64,000 nt of DNA from Meiothermus sp. Pnk-1. GTDB lineage: Bacteria; Deinococcota; Deinococci; Deinococcales; Thermaceae. The position numbers were made by a program, and so were the translations under genes. The DNA lies in contig NZ_QKOB01000013.1 in the NCBI RefSeq assembly GCF_003226535.1, positions 1-64,000 of the forward strand, in the 5' to 3' direction. The notes below the pieces were generated by a model. That model did no database searches. It was not told the origin of the DNA and saw nothing but the letters and a program-made list of their open reading frames with translations. This document shows positions 54,120 to 62,776 of this stretch, in pieces. The number at the start of each line of letters is the position of its first letter. Position 1 is the stretch's first letter.

Positions 54120-55388
54120 CTACTTTTGGAATGGTTTGAACCACGTGGCCACGCCCTTGGTCATCTCCTCGGCGACCTGGCGGCCCGTGGCTTGGCCCAG
54201 GATCATCCTTTGCAGGCCGCTGCGAATGAGTTCGGTGCCGGTAGGGGTAGCGTAACGGAAGCCCACCAGGGTCAAGAAAGGGGTGCCGTAGTAGCCGGTC
54301 TGCTCGATGATCTCGGCCAGCACCGGGTCCTTGGCTTTGGTCCCCGGTATCGCCGAGGCCTGGGCTAGCCGCTCGGTAAACTGCTGGCCGAACTCCGGGG
54401 TGGAGAGGAAGTTGAGGAACTTGATGGCCGCCTCGGGGTACTTGGTCTTGGCGTTGATCGAGTAGTTCCCGTCGGCAAAGGTCGGGACGTAGGTGCGGCC
54501 CCCGCGGGTGAGGGGCGGGGCGGGCATAAAGCCAAAGTTGAGCTTGGGGTTGTTCTCGCGGAAGAAGGCGATGTCGAAGCCGCCGGTCACGAAGAAAGCG
54601 GCCCCGCCGTTGGTGAAGAGGGTACGGCCTTCGGGGTAACCGATGCCCGCGTAGTTGGGTGGGAAGAACTCCTTGAGCGCGGCGGTCTCCTCCAGGGCTT
54701 TGATAAAGCCTTCGTCCACAAAGGTTTTCTTTCCCGAGGTCACGTCGCGGAAGTAATCGGTGCCGCCATAGAACATGGGTCCGATCACCCCGAAGATCTG
54801 CTCGAGGCTGACCCCGTCTTTGGGACCGTTGGCCAGGGGAACGATCCCAGCGGCTTTGATCTTGGCCAGCGCAGCCTTGAACTCCGGCCAGGTCTCCGGC
54901 AACTCTTTGATCCCCGCCCGGCTCAGGAGGTCTTTGTTGTAGAAGAAGCCCAGGCTCTGGGTGGCGAAGGGCACCCCGTAGATCTTCTTGCGGGTGTCGT
55001 CCTTGAAACCACGGGCGGCGTTGAGGAGGCTCGAGGGAAACTTGCTCAGGTTGGGTACTTGCTTGGCGTCAATGGGCAGTAAGTAGCCCGCGTCCGCGAG
55101 TTGGGCCAACCCTCCGTAGGCTCGGGTGTGGATGATGTCAGGGCCACTCCCCGCAGCCAGCGCCGAGGAAAGGATGGTGTTGTACTCGGTGTTTTTGTAC
55201 GGGGTGAAGACTACCTTGATCCCGGTCTGCTTCTCGAACTGCTTGGCGATATCGTCGTAGAACTCCTTGTCTTCGACCCGCCAACTCCAGAAGCTGAGCG
55301 TGACCTGCTGGGCCAGGGTCGTCCCCGGGATTAGAAAAACCATCCCCACCGCTAATGCTTTGCTAAGTGTTCGTAAGGCCATTCGCAT
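54120..55388 (-). CDS. ABC extracellular sugar-binding protein (importer 2)
   Basis: A 422-residue binding protein with signal peptide (MRMALRTLSKALAVGMVFLI...LAQ), mature start VTLSFWSWRVEDKEFYDDIAKQFEKQTGIKV and IYGVPFATQSLGFFYNKDLL. The C-terminal half has AAFFVTGGFDIAFFR and NYSINAKTKYPEAAIKFLNFL. Its promoter lies directly upstream, separating it from the kinase gene, so importer 2 can be transcribed on its own. Confidence 0.88.
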   Translation of the reverse strand: MRMALRTLSKALAVGMVFLIPGTTLAQQVTLSFWSWRVEDKEFYDDIAKQFEKQTGIKVVFTPYKNTEYNTILSSALAAGSGPDIIHTRAYGGLAQLADAGYLLPIDAKQVPNLSKFPSSLLNAARGFKDDTRKKIYGVPFATQSLGFFYNKDLLSRAGIKELPETWPEFKAALAKIKAAGIVPLANGPKDGVSLEQIFGVIGPMFYGGTDYFRDVTSGKKTFVDEGFIKALEETAALKEFFPPNYAGIGYPEGRTLFTNGGAAFFVTGGFDIAFFRENNPKLNFGFMPAPPLTRGGRTYVPTFADGNYSINAKTKYPEAAIKFLNFLSTPEFGQQFTERLAQASAIPGTKAKDPVLAEIIEQTGYYGTPFLTLVGFRYATPTGTELIRSGLQRMILGQATGRQVAEEMTKGVATWFKPFQK

Positions 55389-55424
55389 ATCCTAGCCCCC
55401 TGCGTTGGATTGTTGAGCCAGGTT

Positions 55425-55454
55425 AGTATACGAAGGTATGGCTTTGGTATTCAA
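55425..55454 (-). promoter_or_regulatory. Promoter of importer 2
   Basis: Minus strand TTGAAT (55449-55454), 18-nt spacer, TATACT (55425-55430). The leader to the ATG at 55388 is about 30 nt and holds AGGGGG before the start. Confidence 0.65.
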
Positions 55455-55527
55455 GTGGTCTGTGAACCCAAGGCCGGTAGGAGGCCACGGAAGAACCTGG
55501 GCACGGTCGCGCAACTTTTCGAGCGGC

Positions 55528-56493
55528 TCAGGTATCGTAACCCAACGCGCCCTCGAGGCTGGCGATCTGACCCGGATGAATCGGTCCGGCCTGTTCCAGC
55601 GCCAGCACCAAGGCACCCCCTAAGGGCTCGAGCCGGGGAAGCCGCACCTCCGCCTTAGGGGCCAGCCGAGCAAGCGCTTGGATAAACGCCTCCCGCAGCA
55701 CATCCACCCGGAAGACCCCCCCGGTGGGGTATACCGGCGGGTCCCAGAACTCCAGCTGGCGCATAACGGCCCCCGCCAGCCCCGCTAGCGCCGCTCCCCC
55801 TTCCCTCAGGATGTGCTGCGCCATCCTATCGCCCTCCCCCGCGACCCGGGCCACCACCGGCAACAGCCCCGCCACCCGCTGGCGCTCCAGACGACCATCG
55901 TAAAAGGCCAGGCGCAAATCCCAGGGCTGGCCCAGGCCGAGGTGGGCCAGCAGGGCCTGGGTCAGCCGGGTATCCGGGGCCAGCCGTTGGGAGGCCTCGA
56001 GCACCGCCCGCACCGCCTGCCGCCCTAGTTCATAACCGCTTCCCGCGTCGCCCAAAAGGTAGCCATAGCCCCCTGCGAAGGCCTCCCGCCCCGCCCCATC
56101 TAGCCCCCAGGCGATCGAGCCGCCCCCGGCGATCACCAACACCCCGGGGTTGCCGTAAGGGTCGGCCCCCCGGAAATTGCTCTGGGTGTCGTGGTGAATA
56201 GCCAGGCTCACCACACCGGGCAAGCGTTCCCGCATCCAGGACTCGACGGCGGAAGGGCCTCGCTGTGCCCCGGTCAGGCCCAAGGCGGCGTGGCGGATCG
56301 CCCCCAGCGGAAGCTGCGCGCCGATCTGCCGCAGCAGCTCCTCCAACACCCCCCGGCAGCGCTGGCGCTTTTCTTCGGTGGAGAGGTCATCCCAAGGCCC
56401 GGCCTGGGCTCGGGCCAACACCCGGCCCTGGAGGTCAGCCACCGCCGCCCGGGTGGAGGTCTGTCCCCCGTCGATTCCTAAAACAAACGTCAC
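55528..56493 (-). CDS. N-acetylglucosamine kinase-like BadF/BcrA-type ATPase
   Basis: A 321-residue kinase of the ASKHA fold: phosphate-1 motif VLGIDGGQTSTRAAVAD, VLVIAGGGSIAWG, GYGYLLGDAGSGYELG (typical of GlcNAc kinases), and YPTGGVFRV. It likely phosphorylates GlcNAc or ManNAc after uptake. The start is GTG 56493, whose bases overlap the nanE stop (GTGA), giving tight coupling with the epimerase. Confidence 0.85.
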   Translation of the reverse strand: MTFVLGIDGGQTSTRAAVADLQGRVLARAQAGPWDDLSTEEKRQRCRGVLEELLRQIGAQLPLGAIRHAALGLTGAQRGPSAVESWMRERLPGVVSLAIHHDTQSNFRGADPYGNPGVLVIAGGGSIAWGLDGAGREAFAGGYGYLLGDAGSGYELGRQAVRAVLEASQRLAPDTRLTQALLAHLGLGQPWDLRLAFYDGRLERQRVAGLLPVVARVAGEGDRMAQHILREGGAALAGLAGAVMRQLEFWDPPVYPTGGVFRVDVLREAFIQALARLAPKAEVRLPRLEPLGGALVLALEQAGPIHPGQIASLEGALGYDT

Positions 56494-57170
56494 GGCAACG
56501 CCTCTACAAAGCGGCGGGTGATCTCGGTGGGGTTGGTGATGGCCGTGCCGACCACCACCGCATACGCCCCGGCCTCGAGGGCGGCCCTGGCCTCCTGGGG
56601 GGTCCAGATGCGCCCTTCTGCCACCACCGGAACCGAGGTCTGCCGGGCGAGGAGGGCTACCAGCTCCAGATCTGGCCCTTGGCCTAGCCCTTGCGTGGCG
56701 GGGGTGTAACCCGAGAGGGTGCTCGCCAGCAGGTCGGCCCCGGCTTCGGCGGCCCACAACCCCTCCTCGAGCGTGGAGCAGTCGGCCATCACCGGCACCC
56801 CCAGCTCGGCTTGAATCTCCCGGATGAGGGCGTGCAGCTCAGGAAGGTTGAGCCGTTGGTAAAAAGCACAGGAAAGGGCCACCAAGTCGGCCCCGGCCTC
56901 CACGACCCGGCGGGCGGACTCCAGGTCCGGGGTGATGATCACGTTCCCCTGCGGGTCCAGGCGTTTGTCAATTCCGATGATGGGGAGTTGGGTGACGGCC
57001 CGGATGGCCCGGATGTCCTCCGCCCCGTTAGCCCGTATCCCCCCTGCCCCGCCCCTCTCGGCGGCCTTGGCCATCGCCGCCATAAAGCGGGGGCCGTACA
57101 GGGGGCTACCGGCCCTCGCCTGGCAGGAGACGATCAGCTTGTGCTGCAGTTTGGCTACCGTAGGGTGCAT
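56490..57170 (-). CDS. nanE: N-acylmannosamine-6-phosphate 2-epimerase
   Basis: A 226-residue TIM barrel of the NanE family: LIVSCQARAGSPLYGPRFMAAMAKAAERGGAGGIRANG, PIIGIDKR with the catalytic Lys, VMADCSTLEEG, TLSGYTP and VVAEGRIWTP. It converts ManNAc-6-P to GlcNAc-6-P. No sialic-acid lyase gene is visible, so the source may be free ManNAc or a partner outside the window. It ends inside the kinase start codon. Confidence 0.93.
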   Translation of the reverse strand: MHPTVAKLQHKLIVSCQARAGSPLYGPRFMAAMAKAAERGGAGGIRANGAEDIRAIRAVTQLPIIGIDKRLDPQGNVIITPDLESARRVVEAGADLVALSCAFYQRLNLPELHALIREIQAELGVPVMADCSTLEEGLWAAEAGADLLASTLSGYTPATQGLGQGPDLELVALLARQTSVPVVAEGRIWTPQEARAALEAGAYAVVVGTAITNPTEITRRFVEALP

Positions 57171-57180
57171 CGCGACCTCA

Positions 57181-58224
57181 TCAGCGTGTCCGGGTGACCT
57201 TCGAGAGGTTGCGGGGAGCGTCGGGGTTGTGGCCTCGGGCCACCGCCAGCCGGGCGGCGAAAGGGTAAAAAGCCTGAGCGATAAGCACCGAATCCAAGAC
57301 CGGATGTAACCGGACGGACAGCGGCATGGGGGTGTGGGCGAACTCCAGGGCGTCCGCCTCGGAGGAAGCCACCAGCAGGTGGGCCCCCTTCCCGCGCAGG
57401 TTCTCCAACAGGCTTAGCATGCCAGGCAGGGGCTTGTCCTTGGGCAAAAGCGCCAGCAGCGGGAATCCCGGCTCTACCAGGGCCACCGGGCCGTGCAGGA
57501 GTTCGGCTCCCGAGAGGGCTTCGGCGTGGAGGGCGCTGGTCTCCTTGAGTTTGAGGGCTAGCTCGTTGGCTACTGCGAAAGCATAGCCTCGTCCGACCAC
57601 CAGGGTGTTGTCGGTTTCGCTCAAGACCTCGAGCCCCGCGCTCCAGTCCGCCTCAGCAGCCTGGTATAGGGCCTCGGGGAGTTGGCTGAGCGCGCTTTGC
57701 AGCTCCCTATCGTCGCGCCAATACGCCACCAGTTGGGCCAAGGCGGCCAAGGCGGCCAGGTAGCTTTTGGTAGCGGCCACCGCCTCCTCGACTCCGGCCC
57801 ACAGGGGCAGCACCACCTCGCACGAGCGAGCCAGCGGCGAGGATTCTTGGTTCACCAAGGCCACGGTAAGGGCTCCCCCGCGCCGGGCCTGGCGGGCTAC
57901 CTCGATCAGGTCGGGGCTCTCTCCCGATTGCGACACCGCCAACAGCAGGGCCTTATGGAGGCTCAGGTGGGCGCCGTAGACGGTGGTGGCAGAGGGGATG
58001 GCGCTCGAGCAGACCAGCCCCAACAGGCTTTCGATCAAGTACTTGCCGTAGAGGGCAGCGTGGTCGGAGCTACCCCGAGCCACGGTGAGAGCAAAGGGCG
58101 GGGGGTTACGGCGCAGGAAGCCAGCCAGGCTCTCCACCTCGCTGCGGTTCTCGCGCAATAGACGCTCCACCACCGTGGGCGCTTGTAAGGCTTCGCGGTA
58201 CATCTTGGTTTCGCTAACGTTCAT
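57181..58224 (-). CDS. SIS-domain glucosamine-6-phosphate deaminase (NagB-II-like)
   Basis: A 347-residue protein with two SIS domains like the isomerase half of GlmS. First: RGSSDHAALYGKYLIE and SQSGESPDLIEVARQARRGGALTVALVN; then AATKSYLAALAAL; second: GRGYAFAVANELALKLKETSALHAEALSGAELLHGP. The final region has a Lys typical of the GlmS C-tail. NagB-II enzymes deaminate GlcN-6-P to fructose-6-P. Its place between nagA and nanE supports that role. Confidence 0.85.
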   Translation of the reverse strand: MNVSETKMYREALQAPTVVERLLRENRSEVESLAGFLRRNPPPFALTVARGSSDHAALYGKYLIESLLGLVCSSAIPSATTVYGAHLSLHKALLLAVSQSGESPDLIEVARQARRGGALTVALVNQESSPLARSCEVVLPLWAGVEEAVAATKSYLAALAALAQLVAYWRDDRELQSALSQLPEALYQAAEADWSAGLEVLSETDNTLVVGRGYAFAVANELALKLKETSALHAEALSGAELLHGPVALVEPGFPLLALLPKDKPLPGMLSLLENLRGKGAHLLVASSEADALEFAHTPMPLSVRLHPVLDSVLIAQAFYPFAARLAVARGHNPDAPRNLSKVTRTR

Positions 58225-58248
58225 GGGCTTTCTCCGTTTGCTGCGCTC

Positions 58249-58276
58249 ACGCCATACGCCGAACGCAAGATGCGGT
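58249..58276 (+). repeat. Heptanucleotide repeat tract, four units
   Basis: Four 7-nt units: ACGCCAT, ACGCCGA, ACGCAAG, ATGCGGT, lying between nagA and the SIS gene and just touching the region before the nagA stop. Same core and period as the tract at 38743-38791. Confidence 0.55.
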
Positions 58277-58282
58277 GCCGGC

Positions 58283-59371
58283 TCAACGCACCCGCTCCCC
58301 GCGGATGTAGACCTCCTCGACCTCGAGCCCCGCGTTCAACACCACCAGGTCGGCCCGAGCCCCCACCGCGATGCGGCCCCGATCCTCGAGGCCCAGGTAC
58401 TCGGCAGCCAGGGTAGAGACCCGCTGGGCCGCCTCTTCCAGGGGCAGGCCCCAACCCACCAGGTTGCGCAGGGCGCGGTCTAGGGTAAGAGAGCTCCCGG
58501 CCAAGGCGCCGTCGGCGAGGTAGACCCCCTCGCCCTTGCGGTAGACCGCGTGACGACCCATGCGATACTCCCCCTCGGGCATCCCGGCGGCGGCCACCGC
58601 GTCGGTGACCACGTACAGCCCCGGGATGGCCCGCAACACGCCCCGCAGCACCGCCGGATGAACGTGCAATCCGTCGCCGATGACCTCGGCATAGCGAGCC
58701 CGCTCGAGGCTCAGCCCCACCACCCCCGGCTCACGCTGGACCAGCGGAGTCATGGCGTTGAAGAGGTGGGTAAAGCCCCTGGCCCCCGCCTCGAAAGCGG
58801 CCAGGGCTTCGGCGTAGGTGGCGGTGGTATGGCCCTGCTGCACCCGCACCCCCCGCCCTGCAAGCCAGCGGATGAGCTCGAGCGCCCCCGGCAGCTCAGC
58901 GGCCAGGGTGACGATGCGGATCGGGGCCAGTGCGCAAAAGCGCTGCACGAGCTCGAGGTCGGGCAGAAGCGGATAGGGTGGCTGGGCCCCTAGCTTCCGG
59001 GGGCTGATAAACGGGCCCTCCAGGTGTACTCCCACCACCTGGGCCTCGTCCACAGCGGGCCTTTCGACCACCGCTCGAGCCCCTCGTAAAGCCGCCTCAA
59101 TCTCCTCCACCGGGGCCGTGACGGTGGTGGCGAGCAGGGTGGTGGTGCCGTGCTGGGCGTGAAAACGGGCCAGTTGTCGAACGGCCGCCTCGCCTTCCAT
59201 CGTGTCCGCTCCGCCGCCGCCGTGAACGTGTAGGTCAATGAACCCAGGCAAGATAAAGCGCCGGGGTTCCGGCGCGGTGGCCATGGGCTCGAGCCCCTCG
59301 ACGCGCTCGCCGAAGCTGAGGCGTCCGGCCACAGGGCCCTGGGGGGTGATGACGGTTCCGGAAAGTTCCAT
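58283..59371 (-). CDS. nagA: N-acetylglucosamine-6-phosphate deacetylase
   Basis: A 362-residue amidohydrolase. Metal and substrate landmarks: PGFIDLHVHGGGGADTM, GVHLEGPFIS, QGHTTATYAEA, GFTHLFNAMTPL, and the catalytic Asp in VTDAVAAAG. It removes acetate from GlcNAc-6-P. ATG 59371 is chosen because homology starts there and AGGAGG lies upstream; the frame is open to 59515 but overlaps the DUF4127 gene. Gap to DUF4127 is 14 nt. Confidence 0.93.
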   Translation of the reverse strand: MELSGTVITPQGPVAGRLSFGERVEGLEPMATAPEPRRFILPGFIDLHVHGGGGADTMEGEAAVRQLARFHAQHGTTTLLATTVTAPVEEIEAALRGARAVVERPAVDEAQVVGVHLEGPFISPRKLGAQPPYPLLPDLELVQRFCALAPIRIVTLAAELPGALELIRWLAGRGVRVQQGHTTATYAEALAAFEAGARGFTHLFNAMTPLVQREPGVVGLSLERARYAEVIGDGLHVHPAVLRGVLRAIPGLYVVTDAVAAAGMPEGEYRMGRHAVYRKGEGVYLADGALAGSSLTLDRALRNLVGWGLPLEEAAQRVSTLAAEYLGLEDRGRIAVGARADLVVLNAGLEVEEVYIRGERVR

Positions 59372-59385
59372 TAGACCTCCTGCAT

Positions 59386-60906
59386 TTAGATTACGCGCCC
59401 CTCCCGCACCAGGCGCAGGGGGAACACCCCGGTGAACAAGCGGGGCCAGGCTAGCCTGGCTGGCCCGCGCTCGAGCCGCACCCCCGGCAGCCGTGGGGCG
59501 AAGTGCCACGCCCACAGCTCCTCGACCAGGGGGGCCATGCGGGCCTCGACCAGGGCCTCGGCGCGGGGCTTGAGCTCGCCCAAGTCGAAGGGGCTGGGGT
59601 CACCGAGCGCTTCGCGCACCTCGCCGCGTACCCGGCCTTGGTAGAGCCAGTCATCGACGAGCCGCGAGAGGTGAGCCTCGGCCAGGGCCAGGGGGTCGCT
59701 CCCGTAGAGGGAGCAAACCCCAGAGGCGATGGCGCTGCCCAGCGTGTTCCCCGCCGTGTTCCAGGCGGCGTACCCGGCCAGGCGGGTCACGTCCACGGCA
59801 TCCAGCAGCAGCCGGGTGAAGCGCTCCTCGGCCCCGTTGGCATAGGCCACGTCGGCCACGGTGACCCGGCGGCCTGCGGCCAGGTCTTCGGCGATGCACC
59901 CCACGAACTCGGGCAGGTGGCGGTTGGCGGTGTCCACCGCCTCGAGGTTGGGCTGGCGGTGGGCCTGCCGGTGGGAAGGGGCGTTGACGGCCAGGATCAG
60001 GTCGGCGGCCTCGGGGCTCGAGGCCGCCACGCAGCCCGCCGCCCGCAGGTGGGCCTTGACCAACTCGCCCAGCACGCGGTCCTCGTAGAGCATCACGCTG
60101 TGAGGGGCCAGGGCCGAGGGGTAGCGCACCCAGATGCGGGGCTTGCGGCCCGAGGCGTTGACCAGAGCCCGCGCCAGCAGCACCGCCGCCACCTCGTCGG
60201 CGCCGGGGTACACGTCGGCCTTCGGCCACAGGTTCAGCTCGTCGATCCGGGCTTCCAAACGCCGCCGATCCCTGGCCGCTAGACCATACGGAGTGGTGTC
60301 GTCCAGGGTCAGGCACAGGTGCTCGAGCACCCCCTCCTGCAGCAGGCCGATGGCCGCCTGGTGCAGGGCGTGGTTGCGCTCGCGGGTGGCGAGCCAGTCC
60401 TCCAGAATCTCCCTTGGGACTGCGGAAATCGCGGCCTCGAGTTCCGAGCGATCCGCGCCCCGCTCCACCCGGTCGGTCCACTCCGACACCCGGCGCAGCG
60501 CCGCACCCCACCGGCCGTAGTAGGGCTTCTCCTCCAGCGGATCGTCGTCGTGGGCCACCCGCACGATCACGCCGTAGGCCAGCAGGCGCAGCCGGGGGTG
60601 GTCCCGCTTCACCTCGCGCAGCACCTCCAGCCGCCCCAGCGCCGCCTCGAGCGGGTCCGAGACCCGGCGGGCCGGGATCATGCCGCCCAGGGTGAGGGTC
60701 TCGAGGGTGACGAGGGCCACGTCGGCGGCAGGGGCGTGCTCGCGCAGCCATTCGGCGATCCCGGCGGTGTCGCCAGGGCGGTTTAGGTGGTTGAGGATCT
60801 CCAGGGGGGGCGAGAGCAGCTCGAGGCCGGCCACCCGCGCGAGCTGGTGGGGCAGCTCGAGGGTGGGGGGGCGGGTGTCACAGGGCAGGAGCAGTACGCG
60901 CTTCAT
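59386..60906 (-). CDS. DUF4127-family protein
   Basis: A 506-residue soluble protein starting MKRVLLLPCDTRPPTLELPHQLA, a phrase shared by DUF4127 proteins ('plDsRPvn...p..LA..aG'). Other blocks: ALVTLETLTLGGMIPAR, LCLTLDDTTPYGLAARDRRRL, YPGADEVAAVLLARAL, SDPLALAEAHLSRLVDDWLYQG. No catalytic class is obvious; conserved Asp, Thr and Arg suggest an enzyme. It is one base from the upstream permease gene and 14 nt from nagA, so it is a fixed part of this amino-sugar operon. Function not known. Confidence 0.8.
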   Translation of the reverse strand: MKRVLLLPCDTRPPTLELPHQLARVAGLELLSPPLEILNHLNRPGDTAGIAEWLREHAPAADVALVTLETLTLGGMIPARRVSDPLEAALGRLEVLREVKRDHPRLRLLAYGVIVRVAHDDDPLEEKPYYGRWGAALRRVSEWTDRVERGADRSELEAAISAVPREILEDWLATRERNHALHQAAIGLLQEGVLEHLCLTLDDTTPYGLAARDRRRLEARIDELNLWPKADVYPGADEVAAVLLARALVNASGRKPRIWVRYPSALAPHSVMLYEDRVLGELVKAHLRAAGCVAASSPEAADLILAVNAPSHRQAHRQPNLEAVDTANRHLPEFVGCIAEDLAAGRRVTVADVAYANGAEERFTRLLLDAVDVTRLAGYAAWNTAGNTLGSAIASGVCSLYGSDPLALAEAHLSRLVDDWLYQGRVRGEVREALGDPSPFDLGELKPRAEALVEARMAPLVEELWAWHFAPRLPGVRLERGPARLAWPRLFTGVFPLRLVREGRVI

Positions 60907-61815
60907 CTACCCCTTTACCGCCCCCTCGAGCCCGCGCATAAAAAGCCGCTGGGCCAGGAGGAAGACCAGCAGCACCGGGATCATCATCAGCACAGCCCCT
61001 GCCGCTACGTTGAAGGTGTCGTAGTTGAACTGTCCCTTGAGCTTGAGGATCGCCACCGACAGCGGCAACAACTCCTCGTTGGTGAGCAAGGCTACCGAGG
61101 GCCAAAAATAAGCGTTCCAGGTACTGACCAGGGTAAAGATGCCCAAAGCGGTGAGCGAGGGCCTCGAGAGCGGAATCATGATCCGCCATAGGATCTGCGT
61201 CTCGCTGGCCCCGTCAATCCGGGCGGCCTCCAGAAGGGTACCGGGGATGGCTAGGTAGGCCTGGCGCATGAGAAAGATGCCGAAGGCGGTTGCCACCGTG
61301 GGCAGCACCACCCCCCAGTAGGTGCCCAGCAGGTGCAGCTTGTTGAGGGTCAACACGTTGACGATAAACGAGGTCTCGGTGGGCAAGACCAAGGTGGAGA
61401 GGATCGCAGCGAAGATGAGGTTCTTCCCGGGAAAGCGCAGCCGGGCCAGCGGATAAGCGGCCAGGGCCGAGACGATCAGGGTTCCCGCCACGGTGAGCCC
61501 GGTGATGATCAGCGAGTTTAGCAAATACTTGCCCAGCTTGAGCTTTTCGAAGACCTCGACGAAGTTGCCCAGGGTGACGGCGGGCGGGAAGAGGCTACGG
61601 GGAAGGTCGTAGATGCTGATCCCGGCTGCTTTTTTGTCGGTGAGGGAGATCGCCAGGGTCCACAGGAAAGGGAAAACCGCAAAGGCCAGGATGGCCAGCA
61701 GGATCAGGTAGGTCAAAGCGAAGCCCACCCCTTTGCGCCACGCCGCCCGGCGGCGCAGCCCCGCGGCCTCTGCTCGGGCGTGGAGGGTGGTCGGGAAGCC
61801 TCCTCGTTCGTTCAT
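60907..61815 (-). CDS. ABC sugar transporter permease, MalG type (importer 1)
   Basis: A 302-residue CUT1 permease with a long basic N-terminus, six helices and EAA loop [20 protein letters not shown] (~residues 202-221). Start overlaps the stop of the MalF-type gene by 4 nt. First importer of the amino-sugar operon. Confidence 0.9.
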   Translation of the reverse strand: MNERGGFPTTLHARAEAAGLRRRAAWRKGVGFALTYLILLAILAFAVFPFLWTLAISLTDKKAAGISIYDLPRSLFPPAVTLGNFVEVFEKLKLGKYLLNSLIITGLTVAGTLIVSALAAYPLARLRFPGKNLIFAAILSTLVLPTETSFIVNVLTLNKLHLLGTYWGVVLPTVATAFGIFLMRQAYLAIPGTLLEAARIDGASETQILWRIMIPLSRPSLTALGIFTLVSTWNAYFWPSVALLTNEELLPLSVAILKLKGQFNYDTFNVAAGAVLMMIPVLLVFLLAQRLFMRGLEGAVKG

Positions 61816-62720
61816 CGCTCTCCTCGATCCTCGCGGGTGATGCGAAAGTTAAGGTAGCTGAGCCCGAAGCCTACCAATGCGATGAGCAGCCCCGCCGCGC
61901 TGGCCACCCCGTAGTTGAAGTCCAGCCCCAGGCTCTTGTTGTAGACGTAGAGCAAGGCGGTGTAGGTGCTGTTGAGCGGGCCGCCGGTGCCCCCGGTAAA
62001 GACCAGAATCTCCTCGAGCACCCGGATCGCTGCGATGGTCGAGAGCAGGCTGCACAAGAGGAGGGTGGGGCGCATCAGCGGGACGGTGATCCGCCAAAAA
62101 CGCTGCCAAGGGCTGGCCCCGTCGAGGGTGGCGGCCTCCTCGAGCTCGCCGGGGATGGCCTGCAGCCCGGCCAAATAGAGCACCATGTAGTAGCCAAAGC
62201 CGCGCCAGAAGGTCACCAGCATGATCGCCCAAAGGGCCGTGTGCTCGTTCAAGAGCCAGTTGAACTGCCCACCCTGGTTGAAAAAGCCAACTAGCCGCAG
62301 CGACCAGTTGAGCAAGCCGTCCTTCTGGAAAACCCACTCCCACATCACCGCCGCCAGCGAGATCGAGGTAATGACCGGGATGTAGTAGCCCGCGCGGAAC
62401 AAGGCTATGAAGGGCAGCTTTCGGTTCACCAACACCGCCACCGCCAAGGAAGCGATCTGCAAAACCGGCACCACCAGCAAGTATTTGAGCGAGTTCACAA
62501 TCCCGGTCTGAAACAGCGGGTCGCGCAAGACCAGGGCGAAGTTCTGCCCGCCCACCCAACGGGGCGGCGCCCCCGAGCCCAGGTTGGCGGCGGTGTACTC
62601 GGTGAACCCCAGGTAAGCTCCGTAGAGTACCGGATAAAAGGTGAATAGCCCCATCAGCACCAACGCCGGGGCTAGGAAAGCGTAGGCTGCGAGGGTGGTT
62701 GTCCAGGCTTGGCGTTTCAT
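61812..62720 (-). CDS. ABC sugar transporter permease, MalF type (importer 1)
   Basis: A 302-residue CUT1 permease: AYAFLAPALVLMGLFTFYPVLYGAYLGFTEY at the N-terminus, EAA loop EEAATLDGASPWQRFWRITVP (~residues 190-210), and FTGGTGGPLNSTYTALLYVYN typical of MalF-type subunits. It follows the binding-protein gene after 56 nt. Confidence 0.9.
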   Translation of the reverse strand: MKRQAWTTTLAAYAFLAPALVLMGLFTFYPVLYGAYLGFTEYTAANLGSGAPPRWVGGQNFALVLRDPLFQTGIVNSLKYLLVVPVLQIASLAVAVLVNRKLPFIALFRAGYYIPVITSISLAAVMWEWVFQKDGLLNWSLRLVGFFNQGGQFNWLLNEHTALWAIMLVTFWRGFGYYMVLYLAGLQAIPGELEEAATLDGASPWQRFWRITVPLMRPTLLLCSLLSTIAAIRVLEEILVFTGGTGGPLNSTYTALLYVYNKSLGLDFNYGVASAAGLLIALVGFGLSYLNFRITREDRGER

Positions 62721-62776
62721 AGGGCCTTCAGCAAGGGGGCTCGAGGAGACCTATCCCCTCGAGCCCCAAACCCTTA

